Assembly: GCA_003266065.1 (NCBI GenBank)
Contig: MUZY01000118.1
Coordinates: 1 to 14,485 of the forward strand
Source of the DNA: Methanosphaera sp. rholeuAM130
GTDB taxonomy: Archaea > Methanobacteriota > Methanobacteria > Methanobacteriales > Methanobacteriaceae
DNA length: 14,485 nt
Direction: 5' to 3'
Shown in pieces: positions 6,665 through 14,129 of the stretch; position 1 is the first letter of the stretch; every line of letters begins with the position of its first letter. Under the pieces are notes generated by a model, which worked only from the letters and a program-made list of their open reading frames with translations, did no database searches and was not told where the DNA came from. A program made the position numbers and the translations under genes.

Positions 6665-6708
6665 ATTAATCATCCCATCAATTTTATAACTATTGTTATA
6701 TTCATGGT

Positions 6709-6720
6709 ATTATATATAAT
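6709..6720 (-). promoter_or_regulatory. TATA box of the barstar-like gene
   Basis: ATTATATATAAT on the minus strand. Transcription would start near 6690, leaving a leader of about 25 bases. The element is self-complementary, so weak firing to the right cannot be excluded. Confidence 0.5.
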
Positions 6721-6824
6721 GTTTCTTTTTACAAGGACACCACTACAATACAATCAAGTTAATCATCAACTGAATCAAAGATTAACTCCACGAGAAAAAA
6801 TAGTATTGAATATTTATACGATTA

Positions 6825-6836
6825 GTTAAATATATG
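6825..6836 (+). promoter_or_regulatory. candidate promoter of the DegT aminotransferase gene
   Basis: A TTAAATATATG element; transcription would start near 6857, about 54 bases before the ATG. Another TATA-like stretch lies near 6811-6819. Confidence 0.4.
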
Positions 6837-6910
6837 TAACTAGGAATAAATTAAAGGTTAAAGTAATATTAATATTATTTACATAAAAAAAATCTAGAAG
6901 GGGTTATTTA

Positions 6911-8002
6911 ATGATAAACATAGCAAAACCTATAATTGGCGATGAAGAAATAGAAGCGGTTACGGAAGTACTTAAATCAGGTATGCTTGCACAGGGACCT
7001 AAGGTCGACGAATTCCAAAAGGCATTTGCAGAGTATACGGAAAGCAAATATGCGGTAGCGACAAGCTCCGGTACAACGGCACTGCATGCGGCTCTAAAGG
7101 CCGTTGGTGTAGATAAAGGCGACGAGGTAATTACAACACCGTTTACCTTTGCGGCCACATCCAATTCAGTATTATACTCCGATGCCACACCGGTATACTG
7201 TGACATCGATCCTGAAACGTTCACGTTGGATGCTTCAAAAATCGAGGAGAAAATAACGGACAAAACAAAGGCAATACTGCCTGTACATCTCTACGGTCAG
7301 CCGGCCGACATGTGTCCGATAATGGAGATTGCCGAGAAGTATGACCTGAAGGTAATTGAGGATGCCGCACAAGCACACGGTTCCACATACAAGGGCAAAA
7401 AAATTGGTAGCATCGGTGACATGGGATGCTTCAGTTTCTATCCGACAAAAAACATGACAACCGGTGAAGGAGGTATGGTCACCACAAACGACGAAGACCT
7501 GGAAGAAAAGGCGGGCATGATTAGGGCTCACGGTGAAAGCAAAAGATATGAACAGTCACTTTTAGGCTACAACTACAGGATGACCGATATAGCAGCAAGC
7601 ATTGGACTTGTACAGCTTGAAAACATCGACGAATTCAACAGAATCAGAAATGAAAATGCCGAATACCTAAATGAAGCATTAAGCGACGTTGAAGGTGTTA
7701 CAACTCCAAAAGTGGCAGACGACAGAACCCACGTATTCCACCAGTACACAATCAGGGTACCACATAAAAGAGACGAGTTCCGGGACTTTTTAACCAAAAA
7801 CGGTATCGGTACCGGCGTACATTATCCTATAGTATTATACAATCAGCCATATTACAAGAAACTTGGAATTACAGGCAACTGTCCTGAGGCCGAATGTGCG
7901 GCCAAACAGGTTATCTCACTGCCTGTCCATCCATCACTAACGAAAGAGGACTTGGATACCGTGGCCTGCTGCGTCAAAAAGGCTGCAAGCGAAATACTAT
8001 AA
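6911..8002 (+). CDS. DegT/DnrJ/EryC1/StrS-family PLP aminotransferase
   Basis: A full-length 363-residue fold-type-I PLP enzyme of the family that aminates keto-sugars attached to nucleotides, usually with glutamate as donor. Motifs are SSGTTALHAAL (52-62, phosphate-binding turn), TTPFTFAATSN (75-85), EDAAQAHGS (150-158; Asp151 contacts the PLP ring nitrogen), SFYPTKNMTTGEGG (175-188; Lys180 is the Schiff-base lysine) and GYNYRMTD. The C-terminal YTIRVP...GIGTGVHYP stretch is also typical. The likely role is making an amino-sugar for cell-surface polysaccharide, glycoprotein or pseudomurein, but the exact substrate cannot be read off and no sugar-nucleotide dehydratase or glycosyltransferase is adjacent. 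AAGGGG lies seven bases before the ATG. A TtuA/NcsA-like thiolase follows after 45 bases. Confidence 0.93.
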   Translation: MINIAKPIIGDEEIEAVTEVLKSGMLAQGPKVDEFQKAFAEYTESKYAVATSSGTTALHAALKAVGVDKGDEVITTPFTFAATSNSVLYSDATPVYCDIDPETFTLDASKIEEKITDKTKAILPVHLYGQPADMCPIMEIAEKYDLKVIEDAAQAHGSTYKGKKIGSIGDMGCFSFYPTKNMTTGEGGMVTTNDEDLEEKAGMIRAHGESKRYEQSLLGYNYRMTDIAASIGLVQLENIDEFNRIRNENAEYLNEALSDVEGVTTPKVADDRTHVFHQYTIRVPHKRDEFRDFLTKNGIGTGVHYPIVLYNQPYYKKLGITGNCPEAECAAKQVISLPVHPSLTKEDLDTVACCVKKAASEIL

Positions 8003-8047
8003 CCTCCCCACACATATTTTTTTTAAACTGACTTCGGATTATTGCTT

Positions 8048-8908
8048 ATGAAAATCGAAAAAGAATCATTTAACGCCTATGTTCAGGAGAACGTCTTCAA
8101 TACCATCACCGAATATGAATTAATCAAAGATAACCAGAAGATTATGATTGGCGTCTCCGGCGGAAAGGACAGCATTCTTACGCTTCACATGCTAAAGGAA
8201 TATCAGAACCGGTCGGACATCAATTTCAAGATAGATGCGGTCTGTATTGATGAGGGAATAGCAGGCTATAGAAATCACGGCATAGACTCCGCAATAGCAA
8301 ACTGCAAAGAACTTGACATTGATCTTGAAGTAATCTCATTCAAGGAAGCCTTCGGATATGATTTGGACGACATCCGACATTTATATAAAAGCAGCTGCAT
8401 GCCTTGCGGAGTTTACAGAAGGTATCTGTTAAACAGGACTGCATATGAACATGGCTGTGACAGGATAGCCACCGGCCATAATATGGATGATGAGATACAG
8501 TCGTTTCTGATGACCTTTGCAAGAAACGACCGCAACAAGTTTTCGAAGTTCGGTCCCGTACTCGATAGGATACACGAGAAGATGGTTCCGAGAATAAAAC
8601 CATTATGGCAACTGCCCGAAAAGGACGTCGGAATATGGTGTGTCGTTAACGCTATTGAAATTCATGACGAGGAATGTCCCTATTCGGTCACGTCCCTAAG
8701 AAGCGATGTCAAGAATTTCCTGAATAAGCTTGAAGAAGAAAATAGGGGGATTAAGAGAAGTATATTCAATTCATTCAAGGACACCTTCAACCTACCATAC
8801 GAGAAAGTTAAAATCAATACCTGCACGGTGTGCAATCAGCCTACTGCAAACAGCCCATGCAATGCATGCAGATTAACGGAAGAAATAAATGAACTGCTGA
8901 AGGAATAA
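8048..8908 (+). CDS. TtuA/NcsA-family tRNA 2-thiolation enzyme without the N-terminal zinc ribbon
   Basis: A 286-residue PP-loop ATPase of the archaeal tRNA thiolation family. SGGKDS (37-42) activates the uridine with ATP; Cys117 and Cys120 (SSCMPCGVYRRYLLN) and Cys210 (DEECPYS) match the three ligands of the 4Fe-4S cluster in TtuA; ATGHNMDDE (141-149) is also conserved. A C-terminal zinc finger is complete (C259, C262, C271, C274). The usual N-terminal zinc ribbon is missing: the protein begins where relatives have the ribbon's last part, and an in-frame TAA at 8024 blocks any extension. The product would be 2-thiouridine at position 34 or 2-thio-ribothymidine at 54; sequence alone does not decide. 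An in-frame TTG at 8042 is an alternative start; no clear ribosome site is visible, suggesting coupling to the aminotransferase transcript. Confidence 0.85.
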   Translation: MKIEKESFNAYVQENVFNTITEYELIKDNQKIMIGVSGGKDSILTLHMLKEYQNRSDINFKIDAVCIDEGIAGYRNHGIDSAIANCKELDIDLEVISFKEAFGYDLDDIRHLYKSSCMPCGVYRRYLLNRTAYEHGCDRIATGHNMDDEIQSFLMTFARNDRNKFSKFGPVLDRIHEKMVPRIKPLWQLPEKDVGIWCVVNAIEIHDEECPYSVTSLRSDVKNFLNKLEEENRGIKRSIFNSFKDTFNLPYEKVKINTCTVCNQPTANSPCNACRLTEEINELLKE

Positions 8909-8915
8909 GAAATTT

Positions 8916-9128
8916 CTACAATAAATCGGCCGTTTTGAAACACGTGCCTCCATATATCTCTTCCTGCATATTTTGAACCGCCTCTGCAGCTGAAGCAACA
9001 TCATCAGCCATTTTAAGTATCCTTCTTTTTTTCACGTCCAGGCTTTTTCCGCATGTGCATTTTCTTGTTTTTGTTGTGTCCTTTGCATACAATACCCTTC
9101 CGCAGTCGCATCTGAAAATCAAATACAT
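8916..9128 (-). CDS. DUF1922 zinc-ribbon protein (MTH1184-like)
   Basis: A 70-residue protein with an N-terminal zinc ribbon of two CxC pairs (C7, C9 in FRCDCGR; C24, C26 in KCTCGK) followed by a helical tail (ADDVASAAEAVQNMQEEIYG). It closely resembles, from memory, MTH1184 of Methanothermobacter thermautotrophicus, the founding DUF1922 structure. No function is established; small ribbons of this kind often bind nucleic acid or protein partners. It follows the TraB-family gene by 12 bases, and GGTGAT three bases before its ATG fills that gap, so the two are almost certainly co-transcribed. It converges on the thiolase gene with only seven bases between the stop codons. Confidence 0.9.
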   Translation of the reverse strand: MYLIFRCDCGRVLYAKDTTKTRKCTCGKSLDVKKRRILKMADDVASAAEAVQNMQEEIYGGTCFKTADLL

Positions 9129-9140
9129 TATATCACCTTT

Positions 9141-10481
9141 TTATATACCGAATATTGAGTGGATGTACGGCACGAATACGTTGTTTATTATCATGAGCAC
9201 CCCTATCGTACATCCGAGATTTGTACCTAAAACCACCAGTATTACCCTGAAGAGCTGATTATGCCACAAGTCCCTGAAGGATTCGAAGTCCGCCAGGCTG
9301 TGCATGTCATCCCATCCCACGTGACGTAGTTTGCCTTCCACCAGTCCCGAAAACCATCCTGCAGCCAACAGTGGATGTATGACCGTTATCGGCGCTACAA
9401 GAAAGGCCACTATTGCAGACTGAATCTTTGAACCGGATAGAAGTGAACCCAGAAATGCTCCCGTTCCTGCAAATATTACGTAATTAATTAATCCTCCCTG
9501 GATGTTTATTCCCTGAATGAATGCCAAAACAAATAGCAGCACGAAAATTACTGGTATCAGATACAGTATTATTTGAAGTATGGATATCCTTGATTCCTCG
9601 ACGTGGTTTAATGTGCTAAGCTCTGGAATCGTATCGGGATTTTCAAGGTAGGTCGTTATTCCTTCCTTGTGTCCGGCACCCACTACGGCCACGACATTAT
9701 AGTCTTCAAGGCTTTTAAGGTTATATGCCATGTATGCATCCCTTTCATGTACCAGTGCATTGTATCCTCCTGGCGATGATTCCTTGAAGAAGTTCATGAC
9801 CTCCATTATCGTATCTTCCTGTTTAAGAATTTCCACTTCTTCCTTCAGGTCTTCTTCGATGTCATCACCCATTATGAATGATTTTATCAGTTCCCACACG
9901 AATGACAGTTTTTCCTTAAGGCTCATGCCGTTAATCGTTCTTTTGAGAGTTACCTGTATGTTTCTGTCGATTAATGCCAAGTCTGCGTTTACCTCTTTTG
10001 CTATGTGATATGCTTCAAGCATTTCGGAACCCGGATCTACTCCAACCTCTTCACCCATTCTCTTTTGCATTGACGCCAAAAATGAACTTACGAGTGTGAC
10101 TGTTAGGTTGGATGCCTTGAGTATTCTTTTAAGGTCAAATTCATCCTTTTGGTCTATACCCCTTTCCTTATTCAACAATGCCTGAAATCTACCTATGTCC
10201 AATTCTATGGCAACTATTTCCGGTTTTTTCGCATATATTACTTCCTTTACCATCTCAACACTTTTATCGGATATGTGTGCTGTAGGTACGATTTCCAGTC
10301 CTGCCTCGTGTATAGGTTCAATTTCATCAGTATCCTCGGTTATTTCATCATCGGGTGCGTTGACAGTGATTGTGGGATTGGATAATCTTATAATCGGTGG
10401 TTTGTCAAATATTCTCTGATTATTCATGTCGGTTGTATTATCCCCGTTAATATCCCCATTGTTCATATTTTCATCATTCAT
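9141..10481 (-). CDS. TraB/PrgY-family membrane protein
   Basis: The 446-residue product begins with about 55 acidic, Asn/Asp-rich residues, probably disordered. A TraB/GumN-type domain follows: VPTAHIS (65-71), IELDIGRF (92-99), HERDAYMA (245-252) and VVGAGHKEG (266-274), where the conserved Glu, Arg and His resemble a metal-protease-like site. Four to five membrane helices follow (about 300-325, 332-350, 354-380 and 405-445). PrgY of Enterococcus, the best-studied relative, blocks pheromone activity, but archaeal members have no proven role. GTGAT ends three bases before the ATG at 10481 and a TATA-like box is at 10502-10513, implying a short leader. It heads a two-gene unit with the DUF1922 ribbon protein. 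Confidence 0.9.
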   Translation of the reverse strand: MNDENMNNGDINGDNTTDMNNQRIFDKPPIIRLSNPTITVNAPDDEITEDTDEIEPIHEAGLEIVPTAHISDKSVEMVKEVIYAKKPEIVAIELDIGRFQALLNKERGIDQKDEFDLKRILKASNLTVTLVSSFLASMQKRMGEEVGVDPGSEMLEAYHIAKEVNADLALIDRNIQVTLKRTINGMSLKEKLSFVWELIKSFIMGDDIEEDLKEEVEILKQEDTIMEVMNFFKESSPGGYNALVHERDAYMAYNLKSLEDYNVVAVVGAGHKEGITTYLENPDTIPELSTLNHVEESRISILQIILYLIPVIFVLLFVLAFIQGINIQGGLINYVIFAGTGAFLGSLLSGSKIQSAIVAFLVAPITVIHPLLAAGWFSGLVEGKLRHVGWDDMHSLADFESFRDLWHNQLFRVILVVLGTNLGCTIGVLMIINNVFVPYIHSIFGI

Positions 10482-10501
10482 AGTATCACATGATATTTTT
10501 T

Positions 10502-10513
10502 CATAAATAAATA
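10502..10513 (-). promoter_or_regulatory. TATA box of the traB-DUF1922 unit
   Basis: TATTTATTTATG on the minus strand. Initiation about 25 bases downstream would fall near the GTGAT ribosome site, so the leader is short, or the box is slightly further upstream. Confidence 0.4.
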
Positions 10514-10764
10514 GAAGTGTCCCCTAATAGTATTCGGTAGTATCTCCTGATTATTATTTTTGTATTATGATGGGTTTTTTTATTTATGAATATAATTATA
10601 TTTCTTGCAATTATACTTATTATATTAAATCATCATAATATTTAAGATGTGCACATAGCCATCTTTCATTACATGATGTTCCATCGGCACTTTTGAAAAA
10701 TGGATTAACTAATTAAATGATGAAAGTCATATATTATATCATATAACATTAACTATGTGATTTG

Positions 10765-11289
10765 ATGAAAATAATTACTACACCCATGTGTGAGGACATA
10801 TTGAAAATTGCAAACATATCCGAATATGAAGTCGTGAATGTTAATCGGATAGCCGATGCTGATGTGGTTATAACATTGTCCGAGACGGAAACGGACATTC
10901 CGAAGATATCCGTTAAGGTAAATACGTATACCCAATTACTGAACTCGATTAATGATGTTTCGCATAGATTCAATACACGATGTGATGAAGAAAAAATTAA
11001 TGAAATCAAATCATTAATTGAAGAAAACGATAAGAAGAAATATATGAGAGAAAATATTAAAGTAAAAGTATATAGTAATTTCTTAACGGATACTGTGAAG
11101 GACATGGGATTTGATATAACCGACGATGACTATGAATACGTGGTTGTCCCGGATTACATGAAAGACAAATTAGATGAACGTGGCAATGTACTCGTAGTTC
11201 CCTCACATAAAAATGTGTCCTTTGATATTATTGAACGGATTAACGAACGTTATCACTTATTGGAGAGTAAATTATGTACGAAACAATGA
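10765..11289 (+). CDS. unidentified methanogen protein overlapping mmp7
   Basis: I cannot assign this 174-residue soluble protein. It begins with a beta-alpha pattern (KIITTPMCEDILKIA), then ADVVITLSETET and SVKVNTYTQLLNSI, a highly charged helical middle (EEKINEIKSLIEENDKKKYM), and a second alpha/beta part (YEYVVVPDYM, NVLVVPSHKN). Cysteines are at about 9, 73 and 171. The ATG at 10765 has GTGAT exactly three bases upstream; an in-frame TTG at 10762 is less likely. Its last 16 bases overlap the start of mmp7, whose ribosome site lies inside it, so the two are translationally coupled. Genes clustered with mmp7 in methanogens are often other methanogenesis-marker proteins involved in methyl-coenzyme M reductase maturation; this may be one, but the motif does not match any marker I can recall confidently. 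Confidence 0.85.
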   Translation: MKIITTPMCEDILKIANISEYEVVNVNRIADADVVITLSETETDIPKISVKVNTYTQLLNSINDVSHRFNTRCDEEKINEIKSLIEENDKKKYMRENIKVKVYSNFLTDTVKDMGFDITDDDYEYVVVPDYMKDKLDERGNVLVVPSHKNVSFDIIERINERYHLLESKLCTKQ

Positions 11290-12182
11290 CGTTTTCAGGT
11301 GGAATTCATAAACATAATGAAATTGAGGAATTGATTGAAGATTTGGGCGGATTTGTTTTACAGAAAAACGATCAGCAGCTTGATGTCACCATTACAATGG
11401 CAGTACCGGCCGAAGATACCGACAAGATAGAACAGAAGGCCAAGGAATTGCTGGGAAGCGTTGAGATATCACCGCTTGCCAGTACCGAAATAGCTGTCGT
11501 ATCGCCGACTCTTGCACGCCAGCATCTTCCACACGCCGCATGTGATATTGCAGAGTACCTGAGAAGATACGGTACCAAAACCAATATGATCGGTTTGGCA
11601 CGTGGTGCAGGCAAGGGAATCTCTCAAATCAGCAAATCCGAGAAGGATTTGATCGAGGAACATGACCTGGCTATATTTTCGCTGGGTAGCTTTGAGGATT
11701 GCATACGTAAGAAAACCCACTTGTTTGAGGATATTGACATTCCAGTTATCGTAACGGGCAGTCCCGAACTTAATGCAGAGGAGATTAATGCAAACGCTTA
11801 CGTATCAGATTTCGGCAGAATTCCGCGTAGGTTAAAACGTGGCGAAAACATCAGGGCTTTAAGAAAATTGGTTGAAGTATCGGAGGATATTATTTCCAAG
11901 CAAAAGGAAGACCTTGAAGATGACCCGCTGATTGTATCACCGATTATCGTCAAGATTGCATTGGAACGTAAAGTGCCCGAGGTAGCCCACATCAACTCCC
12001 CTATGGCATTGGTCAGTCAGCTTGACGGTGTTCGCGTCAAACTGCCGTACGATGAATTCCATGAGGAGATTGCAGACGTGGAAGTTGAAGGATACCGTTT
12101 GGGTGATATCGCCGAGATTAAGAAATCCAAAATGTATGATCACATTCTGGTTAAAATATTACCTGAAACTTCATTGTTATAA
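11274..12182 (+). CDS. mmp7: methanogenesis marker protein 7
   Basis: The 302-residue product matches methanogenesis marker protein 7, a family confined to methanogens and relatives. Recognisable segments are FSGGIHKHNEIEELIEDLGG near the start, EIAVVSPTLARQHLPHAACD (72-91), IAEYLRRYGTKTNMIGLARG (92-111) and IPVIVTGSPEL. Recent work places Mmp7 with McrC, Mmp3, Mmp17 and the ATPase AtwA in the complex that reductively activates methyl-coenzyme M reductase; I give this from memory. GGAG at 11262-11265 is eight bases before the ATG. The start overlaps the preceding gene by 16 bases. Cysteines are few (Cys90 and one in FEDCIRKK), so it is unlikely to hold an iron-sulfur cluster alone. A T-tract and a repeat region follow. 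Confidence 0.9.
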   Translation: MYETMTFSGGIHKHNEIEELIEDLGGFVLQKNDQQLDVTITMAVPAEDTDKIEQKAKELLGSVEISPLASTEIAVVSPTLARQHLPHAACDIAEYLRRYGTKTNMIGLARGAGKGISQISKSEKDLIEEHDLAIFSLGSFEDCIRKKTHLFEDIDIPVIVTGSPELNAEEINANAYVSDFGRIPRRLKRGENIRALRKLVEVSEDIISKQKEDLEDDPLIVSPIIVKIALERKVPEVAHINSPMALVSQLDGVRVKLPYDEFHEEIADVEVEGYRLGDIAEIKKSKMYDHILVKILPETSLL

Positions 12183-12197
12183 ACTCCACCACCATTC

Positions 12198-12204
12198 TTT
12201 TTTT
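12198..12204 (+). terminator. poly-T tract after mmp7
   Basis: Seven T in a row, 15 bases after the mmp7 stop, with further T-rich sequence to 12220. No hairpin was seen before it. Confidence 0.4.
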
Positions 12205-12222
12205 ATATCGTTCCCTTTTTGA

Positions 12223-12320
12223 TGAATTTTCCAATTTACAGACAAATTAACCCCTTTAAGGTGAATTATCCCCTTTACAATGAATTATCATCCCCCCCGG
12301 ATGAGTTTTCCAATTCATTG
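12223..12320. repeat. five degenerate tandem units of about 20 bp
   Basis: Units begin at 12223, 12243, 12262, 12281 and 12302, spaced 20, 19, 19 and 21 bases. The core is TGAATT followed by (A/T)TCCCC or TTTCC; the first and last units share TGA(A/G)TTTTCCAATT. The best unit is TGAATTATCCCCTTTACAA at 12262-12280. The right two units also fold into a stem-loop: CAATGAATT (12278-12286) with AATTCATTG (12312-12320), and inside it TCATCC (12288-12293) with GGATGA (12299-12304). The spacing is close to two DNA turns. It lies between mmp7 and the promoter of the Mrp-like gene. Function unknown. Confidence 0.5.
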
Positions 12321-12365
12321 TTAGATGATAAAATTATAAATTTAAATAAAATAAGCTTTAAATGA

Positions 12366-12374
12366 TTATATATG
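12366..12374 (+). promoter_or_regulatory. TATA box of the Mrp/NBP35-like gene
   Basis: TTATATATG, preceded by AAATGA as a possible BRE. Transcription would start near 12397, about 49 bases before the ATG at 12446. The leader contains GGGGAG at 12430-12435. Confidence 0.5.
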
Positions 12375-12445
12375 GAGTAAATATATTAACAATCTATTAT
12401 ACTCATTATACTATTTTAATTATCATATAGGGGAGTTGTGAAAAA

Positions 12446-13303
12446 ATGGCACATGAACATGGAGCCGAGATGTCTGATGAAGACAGAAAGGCAATATTAG
12501 AGCAAAATATTAATTTAACCCGCAATTTAGCCAACATTAAATATAAAGTGGCCGTCATGAGTGGTAAGGGAGGAGTTGGAAAATCAACGGTATCCGTTAA
12601 CTTGGCACAGGCATTTAATGCCATGGGATTTAAAACGGCAATATTTGACGTTGACATTCACGGACCGAATGTTCCCAAGATGCTGGGAATTGAAGGCGAG
12701 AAGATGGGCGTTAAGGGCAATAAGCTGTTGCCCGTAGAAACAGATGACGGAATACTGGTTGCTTCCATGGCATTTTTGATTGAGAACATGGGGTCACCGA
12801 TTATATGGAGAGGACCTCAAAAAACCGGAGCCATCAAACAGCTGATAGCCGACGTGGCCTGGAGCAACATTGACGTTATGATATTCGATAACCCTCCGGG
12901 TACAGGGGACGAACCATTGACGGTTCTTCAGACGATACCTGATTTGGATGCTGCAATTATGGTTACGACGCCAAGTTCGGTTTCAGAAGAGGACGTTATC
13001 AAATGCGTTTCAATGGCCAAGATGCTGAACATTAAAAACATAGGTCTTGTTGAAAACATGTCCTACTTTGAATGTCCAAACTGCAGCACGAAACATAACA
13101 TCTTCGGTGACAGCAAAGGACTCGATTTTGCAAACGCCATGGACGTCAAATACCTGGGTGACTTACCGTTCAAGACGGAAGTGTCCGAATCCGCAGACAA
13201 ATATGATACGCCTATCGTCAAGTCCGACCCCGACAGTAGTGCCGCAAAGGAATTTGTCAATATTGCAGAAAAAATACGGGACGAATACTTCAATAAGGAT
13301 TAA
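12446..13303 (+). CDS. Mrp/NBP35-family Fe-S carrier ATPase
   Basis: A 285-residue member of the Mrp/NBP35/ApbC group, which carries and transfers 4Fe-4S clusters in an ATP-dependent way. The deviant Walker A is GKGGVGKST (40-48), then FDVDIHGPNVPKMLG (67-81), RGPQKTGA (122-129) and FDNPPGTGDE (147-156); many relatives have a hydrophobic residue where this protein has Asn149. The cluster-binding CxxC is Cys210 and Cys213 (YFECPNCS), probably at a dimer interface. The N-terminus is short and His-containing (MAHEHGAEM) and lacks the extra ferredoxin-like cysteines of eukaryotic NBP35. The gene has its own TATA box and an intrinsic terminator, so it forms a single-gene unit. Fe-S enzymes such as those used in methanogenesis are its likely clients, but no specific one is implied. 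Confidence 0.93.
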   Translation: MAHEHGAEMSDEDRKAILEQNINLTRNLANIKYKVAVMSGKGGVGKSTVSVNLAQAFNAMGFKTAIFDVDIHGPNVPKMLGIEGEKMGVKGNKLLPVETDDGILVASMAFLIENMGSPIIWRGPQKTGAIKQLIADVAWSNIDVMIFDNPPGTGDEPLTVLQTIPDLDAAIMVTTPSSVSEEDVIKCVSMAKMLNIKNIGLVENMSYFECPNCSTKHNIFGDSKGLDFANAMDVKYLGDLPFKTEVSESADKYDTPIVKSDPDSSAAKEFVNIAEKIRDEYFNKD

Positions 13304-13324
13304 ACATCCTTATACCCTTTTTTT
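13293..13324 (+). terminator. intrinsic terminator with the stop codon in its loop
   Basis: ATAAGGAT (13293-13300) pairs perfectly with ATCCTTAT (13306-13313). The 5-base loop begins with the TAA stop codon of the Mrp-like gene, and seven T follow at 13318-13324. Confidence 0.75.
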
Positions 13325-13397
13325 ATTATAATTATTTTCATTTTTCAAAATACTTAAATCTTCATCATCCACCAAAAAATCTTTTAATAACTAAAAG

Positions 13398-13407
13398 TTA
13401 TTTATAG
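13398..13407 (+). promoter_or_regulatory. candidate psmB TATA box
   Basis: TTATTTATAG; initiation would fall near 13430, giving a leader of about 75 bases. A second AT-rich element near 13447-13455 would give a shorter leader. Confidence 0.35.
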
Positions 13408-13507
13408 TAGAAAGTTAAAATAATATTATTGTAAACTTAATAAAAAAAATATAGTAAAAATAAAACAATGACATTAATCGATTACATTAAAAAAATGAGG
13501 TGAAAGA

Positions 13508-14128
13508 ATGACCGATAGTGAAAAAAACTTCAAAGGAACCACAACCGTAGGATTCGCATGTAAAGACGGTGTTGTATTGGCAACAGAAAAAAGAGCAACA
13601 ATGGGTTCACTGGTAGCAAACAAGGGTGCCGATAAACTATTCCAATTGGATGATAAAATAGGGGCAACCATTGCGGGTACAGTATCCCACGCACAATCAT
13701 TGATGGATCTTCTTAAGGCAGAAATATCATTATACAAACTTAGAAACCAGAAGGAGATGTCCCTTGATGCACTTGCAGTATTGACAAGCAACATACTCAA
13801 ATCAGGACCCTTTATGGTACAGACAATTATCGGTGGAATAGATAAGGACGGTGCCAAGTTATATTCATTGGATCCAAGCGGAAGCTACATCAGGGATGAC
13901 TGCATATCAACGGGTTCAGGTTCACCATATGCATATGGAGTACTTGAAGACAGATACACACAGGACTTGACAGTTGAAGAAGGTAAGAAAGTTGCCATAA
14001 AGGCCTTGACTTCAGCTATGGAGAGGGACGTTTACTCAGGAAACGGTTATAGATTAGCTACCATCACAGCCGACGGTATGAAAATATACACCGAAGAGGA
14101 AATAGATGAAATTAAAAGCAATCTATAA
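13508..14128 (+). CDS. psmB: 20S proteasome beta subunit precursor
   Basis: PsmB forms the inner rings of the archaeal 20S proteasome and carries the proteolytic site. The 206-residue precursor has a ten-residue propeptide (MTDSEKNFKG) that is removed autocatalytically at Gly10/Thr11, exposing the catalytic Thr1 of TTTVGF. In mature numbering Glu17 (ATEKRATMG) and Lys33 (ANKGADK) are in place, as is the STGSGSPYAYG loop around Ser129 and the ERDVYSGNG segment near the C-terminus. All catalytic parts are intact. GAGGTGA at 13497-13503 is four bases before the ATG. The alpha subunit and regulatory ATPase (PAN) are not in the window. The gene appears to be a single-gene unit, ended by two T-tracts. 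Confidence 0.96.
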   Translation: MTDSEKNFKGTTTVGFACKDGVVLATEKRATMGSLVANKGADKLFQLDDKIGATIAGTVSHAQSLMDLLKAEISLYKLRNQKEMSLDALAVLTSNILKSGPFMVQTIIGGIDKDGAKLYSLDPSGSYIRDDCISTGSGSPYAYGVLEDRYTQDLTVEEGKKVAIKALTSAMERDVYSGNGYRLATITADGMKIYTEEEIDEIKSNL

Positions 14129-14129
14129 C

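Noticed and set aside
6864..6877. 14-bp perfect palindrome TAATATTAATATTA in the DegT leader
   Set aside because: Composed only of A and T; palindromes of this size are expected several times by chance in these spacers.
8017..8024. Run of eight T as a terminator between the aminotransferase and thiolase genes
   Set aside because: No promoter is apparent in the 23 bases left before the thiolase, so full termination here would silence it; partial attenuation remains possible.
8003..8047. Frameshifted N-terminal zinc ribbon of the thiolase
   Set aside because: The 45 bases are too short and hold no CxxC codons in any plus frame; the ribbon is absent, not broken.
12223..12320. CRISPR-like array
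   Set aside because: Units are about 20 bases with no distinct spacers, are degenerate, and no cas gene is nearby.
12220..12330. Possible box C/D guide RNA (TGATGAA at 12220-12226)
   Set aside because: No CTGA D box is found at a suitable distance downstream.
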